Positions 10,106-20,324 are shown, numbered from the stretch's first letter. The stretch is DNA of 64,000 nt from Amorphophallus konjac (GCA_022559845.1 CM040126.1:45812458-45876457); one strand, 5' to 3'. The notes: generated by a model from the letters alone, not told the origin. Numbers and translations are program-made.

Positions 10106-11746
10106 TCATTTGAACAATCCCTCTGAGGAGGATGAGGAGGTCTCTGGCTTCACGTTCTCTGCCATGCGATCCAGCTTGTCAACAATGTGGGCATAGGAGA
10201 GCCTGAGCTTCTGGATCTCTGAGATAGTATCCTTGTGATACTTCTCATTCTGCTGGGTTGTGATCTCGATACGGATTCCCATCTGATCGGACACTTCACC
10301 GAGGGTCCTTACTAGTCTGTTGAACCGAGAACTAGCCTGGTCAGAGTGTTCCTTCTGCTTGATGAACCTGGCCTCCATCTGTTGTTCCAGCCGTTGGACT
10401 TTCTGCTCCAAGCGTCCAGTGGCAGCATTGACATTCTCTTGAAATGATTGGAGTTGGGTGGTGAGAGAAGATAACTGAGATGCCATCTGGAGGAGCACGC
10501 CATGAGATTCAGGGTGGGAGATAAATGCTGGTGGTGGAGCAGAAGTAGAGGGAGTGGAGGTAGGTGGTACTGGTGTGGGTTGAGCAGAATGTGATGGAGC
10601 TTGGGTAGTTTGAGCAGATGGGGATTGAGCTGGAGGGGCAGCAGTGCCTGGCTGCCAGAGCACTAGTGAAAGGGACGATGGTGGATGGGCAGCAGTGGTG
10701 GTAGTAGGTGTAGCTTGAGGCACCATTGGTGACGGTGTGACAGCAGGGCTAACCTGTATAGGTGAATGAGGTGGAGAAGAGGGTGGCACTGGATCCTTTG
10801 CTTTGCCCTTGGAAGGGAGAGTGCGCTGAACATGGTCTCCGACCTTCTTAAATCCCAAGAATGTGGTCACGAAGTGAAAATTGTAGACGTGCCATTTGGG
10901 AATGACAATGCTTGGGCTGTGAGGAGAAGGTATGTTGGCTGCTTTCAGAATGGAAGTGATATGGGCAGCAAAAGGAAGAGAATTCAGGGGATAATGTAGG
11001 ATGCTTCTGAGGGAATTCAAAAGGAGTGTGGTTAGGCGAATAGGCTGGCGAGTGATGAGGCCATGGAGTATAAACAGATGGAGGCGACTCACTTGATCTC
11101 TGGCGCCTCCTCGAGGTTGTATGATGGTGGTGATGATGTGGTGAAGCAAACGATGAAGAGGAGGGAAGGTATTAGCATTGAGGTACTTGGGAAGGACCTC
11201 AGGGGCTGGCTTGCCAGTGACCACTGCATGTGCTTCTCGGAGGTCGAAGTCCTCATGGTTGAAAACAGCTCCAAGTCTGGGAGTCTTCAGCGTCATGTGG
11301 AGAAGCTTGACGTCGAGTCTGATGACTTTCCCTTGAACTACGGTGTAGAGCTGACTGTCCACGACTTGCAGGTTGTGGTAGAATTCTTGCACAAGCTGGG
11401 GCGAGTACGAATTGTGCACTGAAACGAACGTAGTCCACTCTTGAGCTTCAAAAATTGGCAGTAGATCTGGGAACATCTCCATCAGCTTGTCATCGGAGAA
11501 ATCGACGATCCTTGGTTGCAGAACTGTCCGTGGCTTGAGAGCTCCAGAAACGGGATGCACTGCGGGTTCCTCTGAAGCTGCTGATTGTCTGCCTGGACCA
11601 GGTGCATCAGCCGTGGTCGACCTGTGAGGGGCCGATGGCGAACCCTGTGCGGCCCGCGACTTGGATCGCTTGGACGGCATCGAAGCTGCGGCAGGGGCCT
11701 GATCTCTTCTACGCTTAGAGGAACTTAGAGCGCGCTTGGGAGACAT
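10106..11746 (-). CDS. Copia-1 ORF3 (546 aa) in env position; putative plant transposon protein domain
   Basis: This ORF lies 3' of pol and reads in the same direction. The N-terminus (1-60) is basic and S/P-rich with possible nuclear localisation signals (KRRR, PSKRSKSR). Residues ~100-275 resemble the 'putative plant transposon protein' domain (recalled as Pfam PF20167): LVQEFYHNL near 118, an R/L-rich helix near 221-250, and LPFAAHITSILKAANI near 257. Residues ~310-410 are low-complexity P/S/T, and ~420-530 form a long predicted coiled coil. I see no signal peptide or clear membrane segment, so it is not an obvious envelope glycoprotein. SIRE elements carry an env-like ORF here, but this one looks more like an intracellular, possibly DNA- or RNA-associated protein. 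The role is unknown. Confidence 0.75.
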   Translation of the reverse strand: MSPKRALSSSKRRRDQAPAAASMPSKRSKSRAAQGSPSAPHRSTTADAPGPGRQSAASEEPAVHPVSGALKPRTVLQPRIVDFSDDKLMEMFPDLLPIFEAQEWTTFVSVHNSYSPQLVQEFYHNLQVVDSQLYTVVQGKVIRLDVKLLHMTLKTPRLGAVFNHEDFDLREAHAVVTGKPAPEVLPKYLNANTFPPLHRLLHHIITTIIQPRGGARDQVSRLHLFILHGLITRQPIRLTTLLLNSLRSILHYPLNSLPFAAHITSILKAANIPSPHSPSIVIPKWHVYNFHFVTTFLGFKKVGDHVQRTLPSKGKAKDPVPPSSPPHSPIQVSPAVTPSPMVPQATPTTTTAAHPPSSLSLVLWQPGTAAPPAQSPSAQTTQAPSHSAQPTPVPPTSTPSTSAPPPAFISHPESHGVLLQMASQLSSLTTQLQSFQENVNAATGRLEQKVQRLEQQMEARFIKQKEHSDQASSRFNRLVRTLGEVSDQMGIRIEITTQQNEKYHKDTISEIQKLRLSYAHIVDKLDRMAENVKPETSSSSSEGLFK

Positions 11747-12303
11747 TGTGAAGGGAAGCGAGATAGAGGCGAGAGAGAGGCGAGAAAAGAAATCTGGAGA
11801 AGATGAAGTTGGGAGAGGGCTAGGGCTGCGGATGGGAAAATTTCAGGGACCCAGCCGAGACAATTTATAGGGTAGGGCATTAAGGCTGGCCCTTAATTGT
11901 TAGGGCAGTGAACCATCGCGATGCAAAGAACGAGCGGTCACGATTAATCAGCATAACTCATATTTTGGGAAATTATTGAAGTGTACCCCCTTTCTTTAAT
12001 AAGACAATTAAGTAACCTTTCCTCCCTTTCTCAAAGACCACCTTGTGACAAATTCGAGTGGGTCTTGTGGTTCAAAGAATTTGAAAGTATTGCCCCAATA
12101 AATTGACTCCCCATATCCACTTTCTTACTCACGGCTCCTTAAACTTATAATATTGTTCATGAGATAATTTTACTAGCTGAACAAGCTGAACAGTGTTTTA
12201 TGCCTCTATTTGCATATAGTGCATTAGGTCAACCATTTTTGTTGCCTTTTCGTTTTGAAATATTTAAGAGCTGTGGTCAGGTTTATCACATGCTTTTCCA
12301 CAC

Positions 12304-12341
12304 GAGGAGACACGCTTTTTACACGCCAGAAACCCCGGCTA
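12304..12341 (-). promoter_or_regulatory. Hairpin copy A, degenerate (Copia-1)
   Basis: It keeps the TGGCGT...GCGTG arms around a seven-base loop (GTAAAAA) and the preceding AGTAGCCGGGG, but its outer stem no longer pairs well. It is recognised by alignment with the better copy at 12395-12423. Confidence 0.45.
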
Positions 12342-12394
12342 CTTAGCATGCCTAACCATTCCATTTTTAACTGGGACACACTTTTTATCCGTGA

Positions 12395-12423
12395 GGATAT
12401 ACGTTTATCAGACGCCAATATCC
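12395..12423 (-). promoter_or_regulatory. Hairpin copy B (Copia-1), conserved with Copia-2
   Basis: The sense RNA has outer stem GGAUAU/AUAUCC, a UG bulge, inner stem GCGU/ACGU and a seven-base loop CUGAUAA. In Copia-2 the outer stem reads GGGUAC/GUACCC, so paired positions change together while the inner stem and loop stay identical. Confidence 0.7.
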
Positions 12424-13062
12424 CCAGTTACTCAGGATGCCCAATTAATAATTTTGAGAGTGGCAGAGGTAGATTGAGTCTTCATGACATACATGTCTCC
12501 CACTTAATTTTTCAGCCAATTTTGCTTTGTGATAGAGAACAGTAGTTTCTCAGAACTCAGTCCATTGCTCTACCAAGAAGGCAGAATTATGGCGTATTCC
12601 ATATACATTCATGCTATAGCAGCGTTTATTTTCACTGTCCAACACAGACACAGGTAGAGAAACAGTCTCATTACTAAAAACATAAGTTCTCAATAGTCTT
12701 GAGTCAGAGTCATAGTTATGGTTTGAATTTATTGCAGTAGTACAGGTCAAATTCTCATTACTACACTTAACCTTTACTCTCATTGATGACTTTGGTGATT
12801 TTCTTGTAAGATATGGTTAGGTTGTTCAATGATTTATTAAGGAATGAGTTTACACTTTTTACTCCCCCTCAATTTGTGAGTCCTTGCTGAAGATAGAAAA
12901 CAATAAGTTGGCCACAAAGAGATATAGAGACACAAGGAATAGGAAGTGTGAACAAGGATGAGTGAGTAAAGCAAAACTGAGCTCAGAGTCCAAAAAGTTC
13001 AGAAGATTTCCCACCAAAGCCAGCAGCTTGATTAGATCCAATTTCCCTTTTTCAGGTCCTTT

Positions 13063-13247
13063 GTCGACCATGGAGTGGCCTGTGGTCGACCTTTGTGCTG
13101 ACACAGAACCTGCCTGTTGAGAAGACTGCGTTCTGACAAACCTGTTGTCGACCATTGGATCGCCTGTGGTCGACAGCTGCGAATTCCCAGAGCTAACTAT
13201 TTCCTGTCCTGATGCCTTGGTCGACCAGCGCCTTGTCTGTGGTCGAC
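13063..13247. repeat. Three GTCGAC pairs between pol and ORF3 (Copia-1)
   Basis: GTCGAC occurs at 13063/13085, 13147/13169 and 13220/13242, all offset exactly 22 bp, with 84 and 73 bp between pairs. A CAGAAC...GTTCTG inverted repeat lies between the first two pairs. Confidence 0.95.
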
Positions 13248-13413
13248 CACAAGAGATGAGCCGTAGAGAACCAGTATTCTGTAGAACTTGCTGAAGTAGC
13301 ACCCGACACAAGACTTTCCAAACTCAAAAACTTGACCAGTACTAGAGACCTAGTTGACATAACTTAGACAGAAATGACAGAATCTATGCAGTGAACACAT
13401 GAATATGATTATT

Positions 13414-16400
13414 TCAAGAATTTTCAGGAGAAATTCTACAAATTCCTAACTCCCTTCTTAGAGTTGAAAATCTGTCATTGTTAAGGGGTTTTGTGAAAAT
13501 GTCTGCCAGTTGTTTTTCAGTTTCTACAAAATGAAGCATGAAATTTCCTTTGGAGACCTCATCTCTTAGAAAGTGATGACGGATCTCAATGTGTTTTGTC
13601 CTAGAGTGTTGAATGGGGTTTTTAGACAAATTAATAGCACTAGTGTTGTCACAGAAAATAGGTGCACATCCAAGATCTACATTGTAGTCTTGGAGTTGAT
13701 GTTTTATCCACAAAACCTGTGTACCACAGCTCCCTACTGCGACATACTCAGCCTCAGCAGTGGAGAGTGCCACAGAATGCTGTTTTTTAGAAGCCCATGA
13801 TATTAAACATCCACCTAATATTTGACAATAACCACTAGTACTCTTCCTATCAATTTTGCAACCAGCATAATCAGCATCTGAATATGAAATTAAATCTAGT
13901 TTGCAATAAGTAGGATACCATAAACCCAATTCTTGGGTACCGGCAAGGTAACGAAGGATACGCTTGACAGCCCCTAAATGTGAATCTCTAGGGCTAGATT
14001 GATATCTAGCACACATGCATACACTGAACTGAATGTCTGGCCTAGAGGCAGTTAAATATAGTAGGGATCCGATCATACCTCTGTATTTCTTGGCATCTAC
14101 CATGTTACCTTTTACATCAGCCTCCAATGTTGCATTTGTCCCCATGGGTGACTCTATTGGTTTGCAGCTCTCCATGCCAAACTTTTTCAGCATCTCCTTT
14201 ATGTACTTGGATTGATTTATGAAGTAGCCTTCTCTACATTGTAGAATCTGCAATCCAAGAAAGAACTGTAAATCACCCATTAAACTCATTTCAAACTCAT
14301 TGGTCATTAGATTTGCAAATTCAGTACATAATGAAGCTTCAGTGGATCCAAACACAATATCATCCACATAGATTTGCACAATTAGTATATTCTTACCTTG
14401 GGTCTTGGAGAATAATGTTTGATCAATTTTACCTCTTGTGTAGCCCTTTTTGGTGAGGAATGAACTCAGTCTGTCGTACCATGCCCTAGGAGCCTGCTTT
14501 AAACCATACAAAGCCTTATGCAGTTTAAAGACATGATTAGGAAGATCATCATTTTCAAAACCAGGGGGTTGTTCCACAAAGACTTCTTCCTTTACAAAGC
14601 CATTTAGAAAGGCACTTTTTACATCCATTTGCTGCAATTTAATTCCATGGGACGCCGCAAATGCTAACAATATTCTAATGGCTTCTAACCTTGCAACTGG
14701 AGCATATGATTCTTCAAAATCAACTCCAAATTCTTGGTTATACCCCTTAGCCACCAACCGAGCCTTGTTCCTCATAACAACTCCTTCTTCATTAAGCTTA
14801 TTTTTATAAACCCATTTGGTTCCAATAACAGGATGAGATGAGGGTCTGGGAACAAGTTTCCAAACCTGATTTCTTTCAAATTGATTTAATTCTTCATGCA
14901 TGGCATTTATCCAAGATTCATCTCTTAAAGCTTCCTCTACATTTTTAGGCTCAACTTGAGATACAAGGGCTAGCTGATCTAATTCATCAACTGTTTTAAG
15001 CTGAGATCTAGTTTTCCTCGGTTCATTAATTCCTCCAATGATGTTATCTAGAGGATGATCTCTGAGAAATCTCAGATTTTCAGAATTGTTACCTGGGATG
15101 ATCTCTCCTTCGGGTTGATCATTGGAATCACCTTGCTTTGGTTCTGCTTCAGTCTCCATTGGTTCCTCTTTGCCTTCCAGAAATTCCCCATCTTCATCTT
15201 TGCCTACCTGTCCAGTTTTGTCAAAGTCATTATTTTCATCAAATGTGATATGTGGGGATTCTTCAACTAGCTGATCTTTGGTGTTGTAGACTCTATAGGC
15301 TCTTGATCGGTCAGAGTATCCCAAGAAGATTCCTGGGTCACTCTTTGGTTCAAATTTGTCCAATGATCTCTTGTCATTGTTATGAATAAAACACCTTACA
15401 CCGAAGATCCTAAAATGAGCTAGAGATGGCTTCTTACCTTTGAACACCTCATATGGAGTTTTCGCACTAGATGGTCTTACCATTGCCCTGTTTACAATAT
15501 AACATGCTGTATTGACCGCCTCAGCCCAAAATCTTCTTGGAAGATTGGCTTCAACTAACAAGGTTCTGGCCATTTCAACAAGTGTGCGATTCCTTCTTTC
15601 CACCACTCCATTTTGCTCTGGCGTCCTTGGTGAGGAGAACCTGTGATTTATTCCTTTGTTCCTGCAGAATTCATCAAACTCTGAATTTTCAAATTCTCCC
15701 CCATGATCAGATATTATTGAACACACTTTGGACTTACCATCCTGCTTCATTCTTCTGTAAAAATCCTGAAATTCATGAAAGGCATCGTTTTTATGTGATA
15801 AAAACATTACCCATGTGAATCTAGAGAAATCATCAACTAGTACATAACCGTACCTCTTACCACTAAGACTAGCAGTTCTTGTTGGGCCAAAAAGGTCCAT
15901 GTGCACAAGTTCTAGTGGTCTAGAAGATTGACTTTCAGTTCTACCTTTGAATGATTTTCTTGTTTGCTTACCTTGGGTACATGATTCACATACTTTGACA
16001 TTTTGAGCAAACGAAATTTCAGGTAAACCAGAAACCATTTTATTCTTAACCAATTTGTGCAGCACCCTGTAGCTAACATGCCCTAGCCTTCGGTGCCACA
16101 ACCAAGTCAGGTCCTCCTTCTTGGCGGTGAGGCACAAGTTGGAGTGGGCTGGATCATCCAAGTCTATCATGTAGACATTATTTACTCTCTTGCCCATAAA
16201 CTTAACTTTAGCCGAATTTGGTTCAAGAATTTTACAGATCTTAGAATCAAAGACTACTTGATGGCCTTTGTCGCATAGCTGACTGATGCTTAGAAGATTA
16301 TATTCCAGGCCATCCACTAGCAGTACATCTTCAATGCAATTTGTAGATGTCTTACCTACCTTACCTTTCCCAATGATCTTGCCTTTGTTATTTCCTCCAA

Positions 16401-16527
16401 ATGTCACATGTCCTCCATCTTTTGAGTTTAGCTCGGAGAATTTTGCCTTGTCCCCTGTCATATGTCTTGAGCAGCCACTATCTAAGTACCACTTGTTGTG
16501 TATAGCTGCCAAACACACCTGCATCAC
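13414..16527 (-). CDS. pol: Copia-1 pol: protease, integrase, reverse transcriptase, RNase H (1037 aa)
   Basis: The polyprotein is intact. It contains an aspartic protease with DSG near residue 16, a GAG-pre-integrase HHCC zinc motif (H145, H150, C180, C183), an integrase core with acidic residues near D211, D274 and E310, RT with the YVDD active site at 720-723, and RNase H at ~880-1000 with conserved D and E residues ([15 protein letters not shown]). The PR-IN-RT-RH order is diagnostic of Ty1/copia. It is in the same frame as gag, separated by one stop (16531-16533). The listed start is only the first M codon region after that stop. If expression is by readthrough, the real product is a gag-pol fusion. 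No missing catalytic residue is visible. Confidence 0.95.
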   Translation of the reverse strand: MMQVCLAAIHNKWYLDSGCSRHMTGDKAKFSELNSKDGGHVTFGGNNKGKIIGKGKVGKTSTNCIEDVLLVDGLEYNLLSISQLCDKGHQVVFDSKICKILEPNSAKVKFMGKRVNNVYMIDLDDPAHSNLCLTAKKEDLTWLWHRRLGHVSYRVLHKLVKNKMVSGLPEISFAQNVKVCESCTQGKQTRKSFKGRTESQSSRPLELVHMDLFGPTRTASLSGKRYGYVLVDDFSRFTWVMFLSHKNDAFHEFQDFYRRMKQDGKSKVCSIISDHGGEFENSEFDEFCRNKGINHRFSSPRTPEQNGVVERRNRTLVEMARTLLVEANLPRRFWAEAVNTACYIVNRAMVRPSSAKTPYEVFKGKKPSLAHFRIFGVRCFIHNNDKRSLDKFEPKSDPGIFLGYSDRSRAYRVYNTKDQLVEESPHITFDENNDFDKTGQVGKDEDGEFLEGKEEPMETEAEPKQGDSNDQPEGEIIPGNNSENLRFLRDHPLDNIIGGINEPRKTRSQLKTVDELDQLALVSQVEPKNVEEALRDESWINAMHEELNQFERNQVWKLVPRPSSHPVIGTKWVYKNKLNEEGVVMRNKARLVAKGYNQEFGVDFEESYAPVARLEAIRILLAFAASHGIKLQQMDVKSAFLNGFVKEEVFVEQPPGFENDDLPNHVFKLHKALYGLKQAPRAWYDRLSSFLTKKGYTRGKIDQTLFSKTQGKNILIVQIYVDDIVFGSTEASLCTEFANLMTNEFEMSLMGDLQFFLGLQILQCREGYFINQSKYIKEMLKKFGMESCKPIESPMGTNATLEADVKGNMVDAKKYRGMIGSLLYLTASRPDIQFSVCMCARYQSSPRDSHLGAVKRILRYLAGTQELGLWYPTYCKLDLISYSDADYAGCKIDRKSTSGYCQILGGCLISWASKKQHSVALSTAEAEYVAVGSCGTQVLWIKHQLQDYNVDLGCAPIFCDNTSAINLSKNPIQHSRTKHIEIRHHFLRDEVSKGNFMLHFVETEKQLADIFTKPLNNDRFSTLRRELGICRISPENS

Positions 16528-16530
16528 AAG

Positions 16531-16533
16531 TTA
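16531..16533 (-). promoter_or_regulatory. In-frame UAA between gag and pol (candidate readthrough site)
   Basis: The sense sequence is GTG TAA CTT GTG ATG CAG GTG, and both sides are in one frame. Copia-2 has TGA at the aligned position (51752-51754). The stop falls just before the protease, where many retroelements regulate the Gag to Gag-Pol ratio. Confidence 0.5.
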
Positions 16534-18855
16534 CACAGAAACTTTTGGACCCCAATGGTACCCGGGTCCAAGATAGCTTGTGAAATTATGAAATTGCTGC
16601 AGTAATCCTTTGGGAACCCAGATTCTGTTAGAGCAGTGTAAATTTTTATTTCTGAACTTGTTCAGGTTGGGTTGCTTTTGTTCTAAAGCTTCTTTAATCT
16701 GAGTCCACCTTTGTGTATTCAAGTTTTCATTTTGTTTTACCCGAGAAAACCTGTGATTTCTGTTTGCTTGTCTGGCCATGGTCGACTTTTGGTATGTCTG
16801 TGGTCGACCATCGCGTCTCCAGAACTCAGCGTCTGTTCTGGCAGCACCTCTGGTCGACATCTGGTGTACCTGTGGTCGACCACTGCTTCTCCAGTAACCA
16901 GCGCCTGTTCTGGCAGATCCTCTGGTCGACAGATGAAGGGTCTGTTGTCGACCAGCCTGTCTCCAGACATCTTGTTTTCCAGATTTATGTCTTTTAACTT
17001 GGTTTAGTCCTTGGTTTGTTTGGTGATTTCTGTGAATTTGGGTTTCTTGTTTATTATTTTGAATCTTATATTGATTGACTGTTTTCTCTTTAAAATTTCT
17101 CTCTTCCTTGGTGACATTGTTCCTTTTGGAGGAGCATTCAGCTACATCCTCTTGTTTATCTTGGTATAGATTAATCAGGGGCCTTTTTCCTTTTGAGTCA
17201 GCAATCCCAGTTACGGTTTTTATTTGGAATTCCTTTTTAGCCGTAGGATTGTATCCTAACCCTTCTTTTTGAAAGTTTACTTTTATTCCCAAGACAGCAT
17301 TTAAGTTTTCTTGACCTTGAGTCATTTTTTCCAAGGTCTCCTGTTTGTTTTTCAGGTCACTCTTAATTCTTTCTATTTCTCTTAGGAGTTGGTTGTTTTC
17401 TTCCTTGAGTGAATTGTTTCTTTCTTGACTTAACTTAGTTTTCTGTTCATATTCTTGAGTCTTTAGTTTTAACTCATCAATGTCGTTTTTTAGCATTTCA
17501 TTCTCTTCGGACATTCTCTTGTGGTTTTCTTCATCTAAGTCCATTTGATTCAGCTTGTTTTTCAGTGACTTGATTTCCATTTCTAGTTCAGTTTTGTTTT
17601 CCATTGAATTGCTGTCTTTATTCAGTTGACTGATCTTCTTCTTCAAATGTTTATTTTCCTTTCTTATTCTTTCATAAGTATCAAGCAATTCTGAATATAC
17701 TTCTTCCCAATCCGAACTAGAGAAGTCTTGAAATGGGGAACTTACCTCAAGATCACTGTTGTCTCCCTTGGCCATCAGACAGAGCTTTCCTTCTTCTTCC
17801 TCGGAAGTTGTTTCCTCTTCACTGCTCTCTTCCTCCTCACTCCAAGTGCTAATCATCGCCTTGGGTTTCTTGCCTTTCCACTTGAAGCTTGATTTCTTAG
17901 GAGCTTCTGGACATTCAGCCTTCATATGTCCAGGCTGCCTGCAATTGTAGCAAATGAGTTTGTTAGAAGGAGCCTTATGTTTATCAGATTTAAACTGGGA
18001 TGACTTCCTTACCATGCCCTTTGGATTTCTGAATCCTTTACCTTCCTTCCGCAGGAATTTTTTAAATTTTCTTGTAAGCATGGCTAGCTCACCAGATTCT
18101 TCACCTGAGCTAGATGAGTCATCATTGTCAGACACCTCAGAGGTGCTTGTCTTAGTCTTTAGGGCAAGTTGCTTCTTTTTCTTGCCCTCATCTTCCTTTC
18201 TCTTCAGATTGACCTCATAGGCCATCAGGGATCCTACTAACTCATCCACTGTCATTGTTGTGAGATCCTTTGAGTCCTCAATGACTGTGGCCTTGGTATG
18301 CCACATCGATGTGAGAGACCTTAAAATCTTCCTCACTAATTCCTGCTCTTTGTATGTCTTCCCTAAGCTCTTCAAGCCATTAGTCAATTGTACTAATCTG
18401 GCATACATCTCAGAAATACTTTCATCATTTTTCATCCTAAACATCTCATATTCTGAGACTAGCATATTTGCTTTTGTCTCTCTTACCTCGGAAGTACCTT
18501 CGTAGATTACCTTTAGACGATCCCACATTTCTTTGGCTGTTGCGCATTGGGAAACTCTTGAGAATTCTGTGGGGTGTAGTGAGCACTGCATCACGTTCAT
18601 GGCTCCCCAGTTGACAGTTGATTTCCTGACCTGTTCTCTGGTCCAGGTTTCTTCATCTTCCGGTAGCTCAAAAGGTCCGCGGCTCACTACCCTCCACATC
18701 TCGTGGTCTTGCGCACGTAAGAACACCTGCATACGATTTTTCCAATAAGAATAATCAGTTCCATCAAAATATGGAGGTCTAGTTACAGAGTGCCCCTCAG
18801 CTATGAGGCTTTTAGAGTTCAGTCCGCCCGGTCTCTCCTGGTTGTTAGACCACAT
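16531..18855 (-). CDS. gag: Copia-1 gag, long SIRE-type (774 aa)
   Basis: This is the capsid/nucleocapsid precursor. Its N-terminal ~20-230 resembles the copia gag polypeptide family (YWKNRMQVFL near 37; a long helical core). A CCHC knuckle (C302, C305, H310, C315) follows for RNA binding. Acidic S/E-rich stretches flank the knuckle (~238-256 and ~345-360), a long coiled coil spans ~390-510, and at ~632-692 there are about 2.5 repeats of a 24-residue unit (RPQ...STRGxARTxAxxW) encoded by 72-bp DNA repeats that carry GTCGAC pairs. The ATG lies only about 10 nt downstream of the PBS, so the 5' leader is almost wholly LTR. The C-terminal WVPKGLL and YHWGPKVSV resemble the end of Copia-2 gag. Confidence 0.93.
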   Translation of the reverse strand: MWSNNQERPGGLNSKSLIAEGHSVTRPPYFDGTDYSYWKNRMQVFLRAQDHEMWRVVSRGPFELPEDEETWTREQVRKSTVNWGAMNVMQCSLHPTEFSRVSQCATAKEMWDRLKVIYEGTSEVRETKANMLVSEYEMFRMKNDESISEMYARLVQLTNGLKSLGKTYKEQELVRKILRSLTSMWHTKATVIEDSKDLTTMTVDELVGSLMAYEVNLKRKEDEGKKKKQLALKTKTSTSEVSDNDDSSSSGEESGELAMLTRKFKKFLRKEGKGFRNPKGMVRKSSQFKSDKHKAPSNKLICYNCRQPGHMKAECPEAPKKSSFKWKGKKPKAMISTWSEEEESSEEETTSEEEEGKLCLMAKGDNSDLEVSSPFQDFSSSDWEEVYSELLDTYERIRKENKHLKKKISQLNKDSNSMENKTELEMEIKSLKNKLNQMDLDEENHKRMSEENEMLKNDIDELKLKTQEYEQKTKLSQERNNSLKEENNQLLREIERIKSDLKNKQETLEKMTQGQENLNAVLGIKVNFQKEGLGYNPTAKKEFQIKTVTGIADSKGKRPLINLYQDKQEDVAECSSKRNNVTKEERNFKEKTVNQYKIQNNKQETQIHRNHQTNQGLNQVKRHKSGKQDVWRQAGRQQTLHLSTRGSARTGAGYWRSSGRPQVHQMSTRGAARTDAEFWRRDGRPQTYQKSTMARQANRNHRFSRVKQNENLNTQRWTQIKEALEQKQPNLNKFRNKNLHCSNRIWVPKGLLQQFHNFTSYLGPGYHWGPKVSV
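16781..16952. repeat. Three GTCGAC pairs inside gag (Copia-1)
   Basis: GTCGAC occurs at 16781/16803, 16853/16875 and 16925/16947, every pair offset 22 bp and the pairs exactly 72 bp apart (24 codons). CCAGAAC...GTTCTGG lies between pairs. The motif is thus kept inside translated sequence. Confidence 0.95.
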
Positions 18856-18868
18856 TTTTGGAGAACCT

Positions 18869-18880
18869 GCTCTGATACCA
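18869..18880 (-). promoter_or_regulatory. Copia-1 primer binding site (tRNA-iMet)
   Basis: The sense strand is TGGTATCAGAGC, two bases after the 5' LTR end, complementary to the 3' end of initiator methionyl-tRNA. Confidence 0.9.
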
Positions 18881-18882
18881 CG

Positions 18883-20324
18883 TGTTGGATACGGACTGAA
18901 TAGATCTAGAGGGGGGGTGAATAGATCTTTCCCCCTTTTTGATAATTTACTGACTATCGACCAGATGAGCTACTGGTAATTAATGAATCATAGAACTAAT
19001 GCGGATAGTAAAGATGCAAGCATACGTATAGGAAATCAAACACACACAAGCACACCACAAGAAAGGATTTTTAAGGTGGTTCAGTCTCTTCCTGAGACTT
19101 ACATCCACCCCTTGCTTAACTCAAGCAAGGCTTCACTATGAGAATCTCTGATCTCAACCAAAACACAGCTGACACACAGCTTGTACCTGCTGACACACAG
19201 CTTGATTCTGCTGCCTCACAGCTTGACAATAATTGTAATCAGAAATGAAAAGATGATAAGAACAGGTGATGAAAGACAGGACTGAATATTGGCGTGTGTA
19301 GAAGAATAGGTGTTCAGCCTGGGACTTGATCACGCTTATGAAGAAGCCTAGACTCCCTGTTGATCTTCCAGTCAGTTGCCTTCGATTGTTCTGCTGCTGG
19401 AGATCACACAGTCTTGAGCTAAGTCTTCCTTCTGCAGCAACGAGATTGCCTTTAACCTTTCTGCAGATTTTTGATTGGTGGAGAGCTCCTTCTTCCTCTT
19501 CTGTGTGTATCTTCCTTGGCTTCTATTCCGTGCTCTCTCACCGCTTCCTTCTTCGTGATTAGTTGCCTTATATTCTTCATATAGCTCTTTTTATTTTCAA
19601 GAATAAAGTTCTTCCCGCTCAATTTTCAGATCGAGCGCCAATCTGCTAGAAAACAGGGATCGGTTTAAATCCAATCGTTAGAACGAGTTTGACCACTTCT
19701 AAGCAAGATTGTTTCCTTGATTCCCGTGCGGAAGCTTATCTCCTGAGCAGCCCAACAACCTGCAACAACCATCTGCAGGTTTTAAGGAACCAAAACAGAA
19801 TTCGGTTAGAGTTCGGTTTTGGACGATATATAAACCCGTGGTCGACCATGACCCTGTCGCTGGTCGACAATGGGCAGTCCCCAGACGGCCGGTTCTTCTG
19901 GCTGAAACTCACGTCGCCCGTTGGTCGACCACAGCCTGGTCGCTGGTCGACAGGGGGCAGTTTCCAGATGGCCAGCAGTTCTGTCTGTTGCTTCTGTCTT
20001 TTCTGTGGTCGACCAGAGGCGGGGCTTTGGTCGACAGCCAAGATGCTTCCAGAAGATAGATGATCTGATGCTTTTCTGGTTGAGTTCGTTGGTCGACCAT
20101 AACCACTTCCCTGGTCGACAAGCGACCTTTGACACTTCTTCTGATTTGTTGATTCCACTTGGATTTCAGTGGACCTGAAATTACTTAACTTATCAGAGGT
20201 AAATTGAATGAGTCCAATACTTTGAAGGAACAATCAAACCACTTGTATTTGTTATGAAACAAGATAGAACTTGATTAATCAAACATATCCTATTGTCATC
20301 ATCAAAACCAAGGGATGCACAACA
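18883..20324 (-). repeat. Copia-1 right (5') LTR, 1442 bp
   Basis: Near-identical to 8368-9809. In the sense direction it has U3, then four GTCGAC pairs (20119-19841), then TTTATATAT (19834-19826), then leader. The pair array therefore sits directly upstream of the likely TATA box. Confidence 0.95.
19826..19834 (-). promoter_or_regulatory. Likely TATA box of Copia-1 5' LTR
   Basis: TTTATATAT on the sense strand starts about 7 bp after the last GTCGAC site. An overlapping TATATAAA also reads on the + strand, so the assignment is tentative. Confidence 0.4.

Larger units (their letters stand above)
11747..13413. other. Copia-1 spacer between pol and ORF3, with structured signals
   Basis: No long ORF is present. 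In sense order it contains three GTCGAC pairs (13247-13063), a block shared with Copia-2 (12576-12546), two related hairpins (12423-12395 and about 12341-12304), and then an AT-rich stretch up to the ORF3 start. The conserved signals suggest it serves ORF3 expression or 3'-end RNA function. That is inference. Confidence 0.6.
8368..20324 (-). mobile_element. Copia-1: complete, recently inserted Ty1/copia element (SIRE/Maximus-like)
   Basis: This 11,957-bp element has 1442-bp LTRs at 8368-9809 and 18883-20324, with TGTTGG...CAACA ends. In sense order it has PBS, gag (18855-16531), pol (16527-13414), a non-coding spacer, ORF3 (11746-10106), a polypurine tract and the 3' LTR. The only LTR difference I found by eye is C at 9542 against T at 20057. 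Flanks are ATGGG (8363-8367) and TTGGG (20325-20329), a 4/5 TSD. The long gag with a coiled coil and an ORF in the env position suggest SIRE/Maximus, known from soybean SIRE1. All three ORFs are open, so it may be active. It split family A copy 1. Confidence 0.95.

Noticed and set aside
10106..11746. ORF3 as a host gene caught between transposons
   Set aside because: It lies inside the Copia-1 boundaries, in sense with pol, where SIRE-type elements carry an extra ORF.
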